64,000 bases of DNA from Tetrahymena thermophila SB210 (Eukaryota; Ciliophora; Oligohymenophorea; Hymenostomatida; Tetrahymenidae). Below, one piece after another: positions 26,324-36,874 of this stretch (position 1 is its first letter; the number at the start of each line of letters is the position of its first letter). Under the pieces are notes generated by a model. That model ran no database searches. It saw only the letters and a list, made by a program, of their open reading frames with translations, and was not told the origin of the DNA. The stretch is from assembly GCF_000189635.1 (NCBI RefSeq), contig NW_002476250.1:372001-436000 (forward strand), read 5' to 3'. Both the position numbers and the translations under genes were made by a program.

Positions 26324-28669
26324 TCATTAATTACCTTGCTTCTTATATTAATTTAAAAATTTATAATATAGATGATTTACAAAATTGTATGATAATTGAA
26401 TTGAACAACTTCCACATATCAGTATTGTTGTCAAACATATTGGGATTAAGTATTGATTCAAATAGAGAATATCTTAAAAACTTTAATTTTCGGCAAAATA
26501 TAAGTATCCTATTAAATAAAAATAAATGTAAAAGCCTATAGAGCCTCCCATCCAAAAAGATTTCCATTACCACTTATAATACCCTCTGGATAAAAAATAG
26601 TTAAAATTAATAATTAATTTTATAAAAAATTTACCTATTTAAATCTTAATATGTTAAGAAAACTGTGATGAGAGAAATTTACAATATTATCAATAAGAAT
26701 TAAGCTATGAGAGCTAACTTATTAACTGCTAAAATGTTAAAAGCTATAATACTATGAGCTATTTTATTTATAGGGTATATGACAATCCTATTAATTTAAT
26801 GATAAAAGTATTATTTTAAAATCAAAGCATTTCTTAATTACAAAAAATTTAGAAAACCACTGAGGATTGATCTTTTAAATATGAATGTTTTATGATTTGA
26901 AGATGGAAGGTTAAGAAACGAAGGTAGGTTAAACCTGAGTTTAAGCTCCGTTTTAGATCTCACAAAACCAGCTAAATATCCTATTAAAATTGGAAGTGGG
27001 ATCAGCATAAAAAAGCCTACAATTATAGAATGGCAATCTGAGTCTACATTTTATTAGTAAGCTAATCCCAAATCAATAAGTTTTAAATGATTTTTCTCTT
27101 CTAAAAAGAAGAGTATAAGTAAAAATAATAAATAATATATTATCAAGCAGGAAAATATTTGAAACTTAGATTACCCCTAATTATTTAACAAATAAGTATT
27201 TAAATATTTAAAAAATATATATTCAAAATATTTTTTTACTTAAAATCTAGAATAGTAAAGACTAGAAGCATATCCGTAGATCATAGAAGAAAAAGAGCTT
27301 GAATACAAATATTTCATTAAAATATCATCACTGTTTTTAAATAAACCTTATCCATACTATTACAATATAAATGAATTAACCAATTCTAGAGCTACCAAGG
27401 ACAGTAAATTAAGAAACTATAAAAACCCAAATCCGATAAAACAAGCTAAGAGACCTTATTTTGATGGAGGTCTAAAGACTTCAGTTTCTAATGATTGCCA
27501 GCTAGTTAAATTTTCATCTATTTCTTCATCTTTCTATTAGCTCTTCTATTCAAAGCTATCTAGCTATTGATACTTTATACTATGTTTTTATGTTTTTTTT
27601 TGCTTTTCATTTGCAAGTTTACTGATTTTGTAAACAAGTAAAATTGAAGTAACAGTAAGTGGAATCCACAAGAATACAAAACTATCTATGTCTTATTTGA
27701 TATATAAATTTAAAATTTAAAAAACTTTTTCTCTTTTTATTCTATCATTTTCGTTGTTGATAACATTGACATGAACTTGGTAGATAAAAGTCAATCTATT
27801 CCCTTTTATTTCTTATTTTTTTTCATTTTTCATTATGACAGTGTCAAAATCCTATTACTCCCATAAAGCAGATTCTATATTGTAGCTAATTGGATGTCCA
27901 AAAAAAGAGTCTATAATATGCTCTTTTGGTTTTATCTCATATGTGTTTATAAGCATGTATATATAATTGTTGATGTAATATTTATCTCCCTAGAATTATA
28001 TAAAAGATTCCAATTAAAAAAAAATATATTAAATTTTTGAATTACTTCTTTTTTACCAAGTTATAAACCTATTTTATTTCCATCCTCAAATATTGGAAAG
28101 TCATCTAAATTACTAAATAATAATAAATAATATTCAAATAACTTTCAAAACTTTAAAAACTAAAAATAACATATTCATTTTGTAGTCTTAGTCTATAAGT
28201 CTTTTCAATAAGATGATTTCTTCATCTGTGTACTCTTTTGTACATTCAAATTAGTAGTTCTTTTTAACTTTAAGTTAAGCCTTTTTTAATGTATAGTCAG
28301 TTAGTGATATAATAAAAAAATTTATACATTAAAACTTGAAAGCTAAAAAAATCTGTAAAGTAAATGAGCGCTTAGTTTATCAGAGTCGTTTTCCACCTAA
28401 CAAAAAGGAATAATTTAAGGATTAACAGGGAATTGGCTCTGACTTGAAAGCAATTCGTTGAACTCCAACTATAATCGTTATTCTTCTTAGAATATCTAAA
28501 ATATGTAATACATATATTAATTTATAAGCTGATAGTTAAATCAAAGTATAAAGTAAACTACCTTTCTACTTGAAGATACATCTGTCTTAAGTATCGCCAA
28601 AACAGCTCTTGTTTAGAATAAAATAAAAACAAGTACCTTAATGAGAATACTAAACTTATAATCAGTCAT
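26324..28669 (-). CDS. TM9SF / EMP70 (nonaspanin) membrane protein
   Basis: Nonaspanin-family multi-pass protein of Golgi/endosome membranes, in other organisms linked to sorting of membrane cargo. The start at 28669 gives a signal peptide: MTDYKF then a hydrophobic run ILIKVLVFILFQTRAVLA. The lumenal domain has the family pattern Cys-(helix)-LDDxPI, here FECTKEYTDEEIILLKRLI and NLDDFPIFEDGNKIG. The first membrane helix is SFVFLWIPLTVTSILLVYKI, followed by the cytosolic VFRPPSKQGLLACFIGFGF (the TM9SF VFRPP signature). Further membrane segments follow (FFMLIPLPILIGYLAGF). The C-terminus has the family-like YYKWQWKSFWMGGSIGFYIY, then two more hydrophobic helices, and stops at 26324. About eight to nine exons. 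It is more divergent and looser in the middle than typical 600-residue members. Exon borders between 27200 and 26850 are approximate. Confidence 0.82.
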
Positions 28670-29454
28670 AAACTATTTTTTATTTAGGATCTTTAATAAT
28701 TTATTTTTAATTGATAAGATATCGATTACTTTTTTTTATAACAAAGCAAAATCATAAATAATAGCCTGAAAATAAACTCTATAAAAATTTTTAAATAAGA
28801 TTATGTTACTCATCAGATTATAGATATATCTCCATACAATAAAAATGATATTATTCAAAATCTAAGAATAATACAAAAAATAAATATACTTACTTATAAA
28901 GTTGTAAAAATCTGATGGGATTGAAAAATAAAATGTTGACAACTAAATACGAAAATTTATATAAAATAGAAGAAATTTACAGTATAAATAAATTCATATT
29001 TATTTAAAAGATGTTTTATTATTTAATATAAAGTAAAAAAAGAGTGCAACTTACTGATTAAATTACTTACTAACTTAATAAATTGTTTGTATATTTATGA
29101 TTTTGTTCACTAAAATAAATAGTTCAACTATTTATTTAGGATTTCTAGTGAAATTAAATAATAATTATTTGTTTTTGGTTGGATGTTTGTTCATAATAAT
29201 ACTATTTTCTATAAATATTGAAAAACAAAGCTTGATGGATGGATTAGCACTTCTTTTGATTATATTTTAGTTCATGAGGAAGATTGATTATTTTGAAATA
29301 TCTATGGGCTAAACAACATTAAAGTGTTGCTTTTAACTAATTAATAATTTTGGTCTTTAAAATTTTATTTTTTTGATAATTTATAATTTTATTTAGTAGA
29401 TATAATAGAATAAAAAGCTGATATTTTATGTCTGACTGTTGTCTATCTATTCAT
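28670..29454. other. intergenic, 0.8 kb
   Basis: AT-rich, between the TM9SF start and the snurportin stop, both on the minus strand. The only structure seen is a perfect palindrome at 29113-29137, listed separately. GC content is slightly higher at 29215-29300 but with no convincing frame. Confidence 0.5.
29113..29137. repeat. 12-bp inverted repeat with 1-nt loop
   Basis: Left arm AAATAAATAGTT, one C, then right arm AACTATTTATTT, a perfect match. It lies about 320 bases downstream of the snurportin stop on the minus strand. It could form a hairpin or be a binding site for a dimeric factor, or it may be chance in AT-rich DNA. Confidence 0.6.
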
Positions 29455-31020
29455 TCATTGCTCATCTGAACTTTCTAATTCTATATCTATTCTTTCACAT
29501 ATTTATGAAAAACTTATGGGATTGGTAATGAGCTTGTACTCAAAGACTAATTGTGATAAGGAGTCAGGACATAAATTTAGGTTATCAACTTCTTCATTAA
29601 TTTGCTGTGATGAAGAATCTTTGTTGTTTGCTGATGCATAAATTTAATTTGGATCAATAACTTCAATAATATTTAAATCTTCTACAAAGACCCAATTCTT
29701 TTTTAGCTTAATTTCTTCTTCGATTGCATTTGAATCTTTTTTTTGAGGCTCAATTTCATGTGGGTATGATTCGAATTCCTAAAGTAGTTGAGTTTAGAAA
29801 GGTGTTAATTTTATAGTACTAATTTCTACCTTCACAATCATATAAGGTTAAACTCCATAGATTTTTCTTTCCTCTGAGCTAAGCTAATAGAGAATATAGT
29901 TATCTAAAGTGCCCAAGCAGTAGTTCTCATCACAAATTAAATGTGCAGTTACTTTTGGAAGAGCATTTTATTCTGAGGAAGTAATTGAAAGAGGAATTTT
30001 TTTGAAAGGTGAATTTTCAAAATTTGTGTCCTTCCAAAATAAAAAATTAGGATGAATTCCCCCTTTGTAATCAGTGTCTTTATGAATAAACAGAATTCCG
30101 TCTTTTTAGAAGTCGAATTTGCATTGATATACTTCCTTAAAAGATGAGCGAGTGCAGATCTACTTTGGTACTATCTTGAATTTAAATTAATTGCAGTCAG
30201 AAATATCTTGAAATTCGTTTTGACTGAATTTTTATTGAATCCAAAAGAATCTCATATCGGTTGAATTTTCTGCCATATTCAAATCTTTGTATATAATTAC
30301 ATCCATAATATAGTAGGTTTATTATTCTTCATTAAATATACAATCTAGAATACTGTAAAATTTAGATTTCTCTCCCAATTTAGAGCCTCCGGGAAGTATG
30401 CTCTAAAAATTGTGAATTAAAATACCGTTTTTATCTCTTGAAGTAGTAAATTAATTTTATGTAATCACTAGACATCTCTTACCAGTTGGGCGAGGCATAA
30501 CAAAATAATTTGGTCCAATATCATCTGGTATTTCGATCATGTATTAAGGTTGTACCATCAAACTTTGTATTTCTTTTCTATATTATTATGCCAATTTTTA
30601 ATTTTATTCTTATTTATTGCGCTCTCTTTCAAGTTTTCTTTGCTAACTCTTTGATAATTAGGGTTAAGCGAAAAAATTTCCTTAATTTTCGAATTTTTGA
30701 TCATCTCTTGAGTTAGGTTCTTCGTTTATTACAGGATTGTTTTACAAATTTTAGTTTATTTCATCAGTTTTATTATTGCTTTCATTTTATTTAATATTAT
30801 TTGCTTCTATATCCATAGCATCTATAAGATCTTCAAGTTCTTACTCTTCATTTTTTTACTCCAACTTTTATTATTCGCTAATTAATCTGAAAAGTTATCT
30901 TGATTTTTTTAATATTCTGTTTCTATTTCTTTGCTAATAAAGATTGAAAAGCTAGCGCTTACGCTCTAAAAATTGATTATGGTCATCAATTACCTCACGG
31001 TTCTTGTCCATTTGCATCAT
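29455..31020 (-). CDS. SNUPN: snurportin-1 (m3G-cap snRNP import adaptor)
   Basis: Import adaptor that binds the trimethylguanosine cap of spliceosomal snRNAs and links snRNPs to importin beta. A single open frame of 521 residues from ATG 31020 (AAAATG context) to TGA 29455. The N-terminal ~60 residues are strongly basic (LERKRQLFNLYQQRNRNRI), in the place of the importin-beta-binding region. An acidic/Gln-rich linker follows. The cap-binding domain is recognisable: MIEIPDDIGPNYFVMPRPTG then KRCLVIT, SILPGGSKLGEKSKFYSILD then CIFNEEQQTYYIMDVIIYKD, MRFFWIQQKF, KDGILFIHKDTDYKGG and PYMIVKVE. These match the order of motifs in animal snurportin (GKRALVVA; LPGG; YTILDCIY; TYYVLDV; RFYWL; DGLLFYHK). 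A long acidic C-terminal extension of ~120 residues goes beyond the cap-binding core. No intron. Confidence 0.88.
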
Positions 31021-32486
31021 TTTATTATTTTATATATTTTTTTATATTTGTAAAGTATTTAGCTTGGTTTAAATTGCTAATTCCACTTTTATATTTAAAA
31101 AGTAGATTTTAAGACTTTGATTTATTTATATTCTATAACCTCTAACTTTGTTTTTTTTTCTTTTTTCTTTCTTTTTCTTTGTTAAAATTTTTTATTTTCA
31201 AAATATTTGTTTGTTTAAAAAGCATATTAACTATTCTAATGGAAAACTCCTTATAAACCCTAATTAAATGAAAAAATAGGTAATTGGCTGAAGATTTTAA
31301 TATGCGAAGCAGTCTTTTAATTGGCTCAATTTAAAAGCTTCTAAGTTTTTGAAAATTTTACTGATAAAGAGATATAAGAAAAGAATAAATTGTTAGAATC
31401 TACGATCCTTACTATTTCACTAAACCCATGAGTAAAAATTATAAATTCTTAAAATCTTGTAATGAATTTCAACCCCATAATTTCCAAATAGAAGAAATTA
31501 ATTACTAAACGTTCTCTGAAATAAGTTCTAGATATTTTCCAATACTTACTTAACATTCTAGAATGAAAGAAACTTACAAATATACTAAAAAAAATAATTA
31601 CCCATATTAAATTTTAAAATTAGAAATTTAAAAAATATAAAATTAAATAAATAATTAAAAAACATCAAATTTGTTAATATATTTTGAAACCAATATGAAA
31701 TTATTAGAATATTTGTTTTATTTATTTATTCTAATTAGATTTTTAAAATTTTACTTTTTATTTTTTAAACAAAATAATAAATTTTTAAATAAATTCTAAG
31801 ACTATTTCTTCTGATTTTTAATTATTTGAAAATATTTTAATAAAATAAAATAAATTGTTTATAAATATTTGATTTTAATTATACCAAAATTCTACTTATT
31901 CTTTAAAAAACTAATATTAATTATTTGATTATCTTATTTATTTTTACTTTTAGAAGAAAACTTATTGTTTAAGCTAGAATTATTCATTTAAATCATTTTA
32001 ATGTTATACAAATGATAAGGGAATACTCTAATTATTATTTATTCTAAAATATAATCAATTAAATAAATTATTTAGAGTATAAGAAAAAATAAATTAAAGC
32101 TAATTTATTCAATTAAATTATAATTTTTAATCAATTTATAGTTTTATTCAAATCTAAAATTTTAGAAAAAAAATTAGTTTTATAAGTATTAATTGCACAT
32201 TATTTTATTTATCTTGAAATATTCTCATGAATATTTCTTTTTAAATTATACTTTTCTCAATGCGAAAGGAAATAAAAAAATATCAATATAAAATTTAAAA
32301 AGTAAAATGAAAATTTAAATATTTTAAAAATAAAATCAAAATTAACCAAATTACAAACAATATTACTTACTAATTTAGTGATTAGTTAAATATGTTTTGC
32401 AGATAAAATAACTATGGCTTTGATTTTTAGAAGAAAAAAAATAGATTAATTAGTATGTTTATAACAAATTAAAAGTTATTTAATTT
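31021..32486. other. intergenic, 1.5 kb, with a coding-like block
   Basis: Mostly very AT-rich. Between about 31240 and 31620 the sequence is noticeably richer in GC and two overlapping plus frames look protein-like: one ending at TGA 31431 (NWLKILICEAVFQLAQFKSF) and one from ATG 31428 to TGA 31814 (MSKNYKFLKSCNEFQPHNFQ). No splice pair joining them, nor a clear upstream start, was found. The rest holds nothing visible. Confidence 0.4.
31428..31814 (+). CDS. possible small gene or exon, unknown
   Basis: Open frame of 128 codons plus TGA beginning MSKNYKFLKSCNEFQPHNF. The first ~70 codons have mixed composition like real genes here; the last ~45 turn into Ile/Leu/Phe/Lys-rich sequence typical of translated AT-rich spacer. 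The upstream overlapping frame (ending 31431) is also coding-like. This may be the remnant or misread exon of a small plus-strand gene, or chance. Not recognised. Confidence 0.22.
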
Positions 32487-33131
32487 TCATCCACCAACAA
32501 GCCTATAGAAATAGTCTAAAGAAGTTGTTTCTTGATTGAACAACTCATAGTTTGGATTTATTTGATCCAATTCATATAATCTTTAATCTTAATAAACTTC
32601 ACTTACTATCTGTATTTTTTCTGATTCAATACCAATTATATCTTCAATGATCATTTTTAAATCTTCAAGAGACTCTTCTTAACATATGCTAAACTTTATT
32701 CTTTCATGTTTGAATTGATCCCATAAATCAACATAAATTTTTTCAATGCTTAATATAAACTTGCATTTTATTTTAAAAGAAGTTTTTTAGCTTTCTTCTT
32801 CACTTTATGATTCAACTTTTTACTTCTTTAAAATATCATTAAGAAAACTATCATAATCTGACATTTCACTATCTTCACTTGATAAATTACTTTTCTTTTA
32901 AGCTTAATTATTGTTCTAATCAGGATTACTTTACTTTTGAGAATTTATTTAAACAGATTTTTCTTTTTATTTTTCTTTCAATTCTTTTGCTTTTTTTTAA
33001 TTATATTCTTCATACTTTTTCAGGATTTTTTTTTAAGATTCATTAGCAATCTATGTTTTTTTGCTAAATATGACACTGATAATATCATTTTAATTAGCCA
33101 CTTTTCCTATCTTATCTTTCATGCAAACCAT
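32487..33131 (-). CDS. protein with ubiquitin-like C-terminus ending in Gly-Gly
   Basis: Single frame of 214 residues, ATG 33131 to TGA 32487. Residues ~1-70 are Lys/Gln/Glu-rich coiled coil (KKILKKYEEYNQKKAKELKE); residues ~70-115 are Ser/acid-rich (SNLSSEDSEMSDYDSFLND). The last ~95 residues look like a beta-grasp fold: strand KCKFILSIEKIYVDL, strand IKFSICQEESLEDLK leading into helix LEDLKMIIEDIIGIESEKIQ, strand QIVSEVYQ, ending DYFYRLVGG directly before the stop. The helix region parallels ubiquitin's VKAKIQDKEGIP pattern, and the end parallels LRLRGG. If real, it is a ubiquitin-like modifier already ending in the mature di-glycine, with a long N-terminal extension. The coding frame is well supported; the ubiquitin-like reading is inference by eye. 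Confidence 0.72.
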
Positions 33132-33380
33132 TTTATTATTGATTTTTAATTTATTAATTTATACAGGAAGATTTTCTACAGCCAACACTCCATTAAATTA
33201 CTATTCTGAGTAAATAAAAGTGCTAAAAAACGATATGAGGATTTTATCACATAATTCTCCTTTTAATGATAATAAAAAAAATAATATAGTCTATGTTAAA
33301 ATGTATTTTTGAATATTTGAGAGTACGTTAAAATAAACATTTAGAACTTAATCATGCATCTTTATATATTTTGATGAATC

Positions 33381-33836
33381 TCAAACTATAGGATATTTAA
33401 ATATTTTTTATTCAAAAAGCATACCAATACTTTGCTACCAGCTTGCAGAGATTATTAACTTCTCCTTATCATTGATAATTACTTTAAATTTCATTTTTTA
33501 TGTTGGCTAGTGGAAGTCCTAAACTAGTAATTTAAAATCTCCTAACGGACCTTATTATTGAAGAATGCTAGCTAATTAATTCCACTACAAGTATATATTT
33601 TATATTTTTCTGTCTTTTTACAAGCATTCTCTATTATCTTATGTTTGAATTCTATTTTCTAATTTATTTTAGTGGAGCGGATTTTTAATATTCTAAACTT
33701 ATGATCTTAATATTAGGATAGGTAGAACAGCACTTTGCTTTAATTTATTTCTCCAAAGTAAAATAGAAGCTGATTAAATTTATTTAAAATTTTAGGCTTC
33801 ACTGCTATTAAATTTGCAAAAATCTGCAGTGAGCAT
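33381..33836 (-). CDS. hypothetical 151-residue protein
   Basis: Open frame of 152 codons including TGA, from ATG 33836 (MLTADFCKFNSSEAQNFKQI) to TGA 33381. Composition resembles genuine genes here: Gln coded by many TAA/TAG, and Trp and Cys present. It includes segments such as QGPLGDFKLLVQDFHQPTQ and MKFKVIINDKEKLIISASWQ. No signal peptide, membrane helix or known motif. It lies 250 bases upstream of the ubiquitin-like-tail gene on the same strand. It could be a separate small gene or upstream exons of a longer one, but no splice pair joining the two frames was found. Not recognised. Confidence 0.5.
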
Positions 33837-35756
33837 TTTCTATTAATATAATAATAGTTCTTTCTTTACCTTAATCTTAAAAAAATAAACCTTTAAATTA
33901 AAAATCTTAATTTAGTACTTTGATAATAACATTAAGATGTGGATTAAAGAATGAGCAATATTTGGTATAAAATCTCAATTATATAATGAATAATTATTTG
34001 AGCTGATTATTATAAAACCCATTTCAATTTAAATTTTGCATGATTATATTTATTATAAAACAAAATTTATTATATTTATTTTCCCAAAAATATTTTTTTT
34101 TAAATTATACATTTAATGTTAATTTTTTTAAACATAATCAAATAGATAGATGTCAAAAGATTATTTTAACATCTAAAATTATAAAATAAATAAATAAATA
34201 AAATGAATTCAGAGAAGTTTTGGAAATTTTGAATCATTAAATATTTAATCTTAAATACTATATATAATGATAAAATTATTATTTTTTATAAATAAATATT
34301 AATGTTTTATTAGTAATAAATATAGTAATAGGTTAAATAAAATTAAACTTTAATCATGTAAAAAATGATTTTTATAACTGTTATTTGATCAAAAAAGATA
34401 AAAAAATCACTACAAAATAATACTTTTTATAAAATTTTGAAATAAAAATATAAAATTATTTTTTAAATATTTTTATTGTTGATAAAAATGTTATTTTTAA
34501 AATTAAAAATATAAAACTTAATTTTAATTTAATTTCTTTTGAATAATTGAAAGAAAAATAATTTTAAATAATTTTCAATTACAATCTAATTAATGTCATT
34601 TATCAGAAGATCAGTAAAGTTGTATTTGTAAAATAGATAAATGCTTGAACATAAATACATTAATAATAATAAAAAGTAAAATAATTAATACAAAATTCAT
34701 TCAAGTGTTTTACAATAATTTACATAATTAAATTAAATTGTTGGCGATATAAGAAAACTTTACAAAAAAGAGAATAGATAAAATTCAAATAATTATAATA
34801 AATAATGTAAGACTAAAATACTAAACATAGAAGTTTATTAACATTAATTTTTAAAAGGCTTAAGATCTCCAAAATATTATTTAATACTAAACCTGCAGTA
34901 TTTTTTATGTGTCTTACTCCTAAAATCAATAAAATATCTTCATTAATTATTATTTATGTTTTCAAATTAGTATTTAACTTACAATCTTATGTTAACAGAC
35001 ATAATATATTCTTGCTTGTAAATATATCCCAAACAAAAAATAGTTTTTTTAAAAATAACTTTTATAAAATAAAGATATTAATATGTTTTTAGTATTTGAA
35101 TATTAAATATTCTCTAAACATCTACCTTTTATGAATATTTTTAGGTTTCATTAAAAGCTTTTAGTCTTTTCTATATAATTTGTTTATGATTATAATATAA
35201 TGAGTAATTAGTAATTAGATATTAATAGATTTTTTTTATATTGAAATTGCACTGGCTATGGTAAATAATTAAATCTAATGTTTATTTTTACCCACAGAAA
35301 ATTTGGGTCAGTTCAAAGATATATTGGGGAAAAATTCAAAAATACTTAATTGATTTTGATTAATTTTTAGTGTGGGGTAATCAGCAAACATTTTATTAAA
35401 TAATAACTAAAAAGTGTGGAAAAGTAAAAAAATGAGAAAAACCAAGTTACTTTTGATGTTTGTTTTTTCATATTCGCGCACTTAAGAATTAACAAAAAAA
35501 GAGTAAATATACAAATAAATAAATACAAGGAATATTGATTTCAATTTCTATTTTTTGATAAGGAAAAAAGAGAACATTAATTTGTTAAATATTGTTCTAA
35601 TTTGCAAATATTTAGAGCGAGATATCTTTTCTTTAAATTGGTAGGATTAGAAATAAAAAAGTAAATTAAGATATTTCTAATAATATATAATTAAATTTCA
35701 AAAATTGATAAATTAGAAGTAAAATACAAAAAGAAACAAAGTTTAATTCAAGAAAA
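33837..35756. other. intergenic, 1.9 kb
   Basis: One of the longer spacers: a divergent region between the minus gene starting at 33836 and the plus gene starting at 35757. Extremely AT-rich with long A/T runs. A plus frame at 34907-35092 has only chance-like content. Slightly higher GC is visible at 35240-35420, but no gene can be supported there. Confidence 0.5.
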
Positions 35757-36107
35757 ATGGTAAATTATTTTTCTATCCGCTTGTTAAATAAGCTTTATTC
35801 AAATAAGATAGATCATTTTTTACTTTATATGGACCATTGTGCACTTATCTAATCATATTTATTTTCTTTAAAATTAAGGACGACGATGAAATGGCTAGAT
35901 AAGCAAAGTTAATGGAAGAAAGAATGAAAAAGCAAGGAAAGAAGAAAGTACTTTTACCAGGAAAATCCAATCAAGAAGTAAAATTTATTTTCATAAAAAA
36001 ATTTTTTTTTAATATATAATATTTTCTAAATGAATAATTAGAAAAAGATCTTCGATTCTGCTGACTACTATAAAGAATAAGAAGAAAAGGAAAAGCATTA
36101 AAGTTGA
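35757..36107 (+). CDS. 55-residue endosulfine/ARPP19-like protein
   Basis: Three exons: the ATG alone (35757-35759), 35879-35977 and 36042-36107, with clean GTAAAT/AAG and GTAAAA/TTAG introns. The product begins MDDDEMARQAKLMEERMKK. Its C-terminal half contains KKIFDSADYYKEQEEKEK. The FDSxDY motif is the core of endosulfine/ARPP19/Igo proteins, where Greatwall-type kinases phosphorylate the Ser and the phosphoprotein inhibits PP2A-B55. The helical, basic run before the motif also fits. At 55 residues it is much shorter than animal ENSA (about 120) and lacks the PKA site region after the core. The family call rests on this one short motif and is inference; the gene model itself is well supported by splice sites and phases. 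Confidence 0.6.
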
Positions 36108-36874
36108 AAGAATGAATCCTTGATCTATCTAAAACTAAACTATAATAAAATATATTTATAAGTGAAGGCAGCCTTCAAAAATAATAGCTATTATTACTCC
36201 TACTTTTTATTATAGAAATTGTTAATCAATAAAGCTATTTATTTAATTCTTTACCCATACCTGTAGGATGCAGACAAATTATCTAAAAATAAAACTTAAA
36301 GAAACTTTGTCTGTCTAACTAACTAAATAAAACAAACAAACTTGACAAACAAGCTGAGTAAATAAATGAATGTGTAATTTGATTATTCATTGAAAAGCAA
36401 ATTATTTGTAAATTAAAAAAAAAAAGAAATAATATAAAATAAAATAAAAATACATTTTTATCTATCATATGAAGATTTGTATTCATTGTGTGTAAGATTT
36501 GTAATTGTATATATTAACCCAATACTAATATTAATTAATTAATTATTCAATCATTAATTAATTTATCTTTTAACATAAAATGACTCAAAGCATAAAAAAA
36601 AAGATTTATTTATTTATTCATTCATTCATTTACAGTTAACTAAATAAATATTATATCTATTTAATAAATAAATAAATACATGAGTAATCATCATTTATAT
36701 TAAATTTCTATTTCTTAAATTTATTATTATTAATTAATTTAAATTCATTTGTCAAATTTTTTAATTTGACTTAACAAGGATTCTATTTGATTAATATTAT
36801 TATTATTATTGGTTATTTATTGTCAGTCAGATTGATTAATAATGTCTTCAAAACAAATAAATATTTTCTCTACT
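36108..36874. other. convergent intergenic region
   Basis: 3' region of the endosulfine-like gene and of the minus-strand SNARE gene. It contains short tetranucleotide runs (TTTATTTATTTATTCATTCATTCATTT around 36605-36632; AATAAATAAATAAATA around 36663-36678). No coding stretch was seen. Confidence 0.5.

Noticed and set aside
26361-26573. Minus-strand frame starting MVMEIFLDGR
   Set aside because: Out of frame with the TM9SF C-terminal exon, which is read in another frame on the same strand with a clear family match.
32937-33149. Plus-strand Phe-rich frame
   Set aside because: Antisense of the Lys-rich coiled coil of the ubiquitin-like-tail gene; poly-Lys codons reverse to poly-Phe.
33131-33836. 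Joining the 33381-33836 and 32487-33131 frames into one gene
   Set aside because: The upstream frame ends at its own TGA, no phase-compatible splice pair was found, and each frame has its own ATG in A-rich context.
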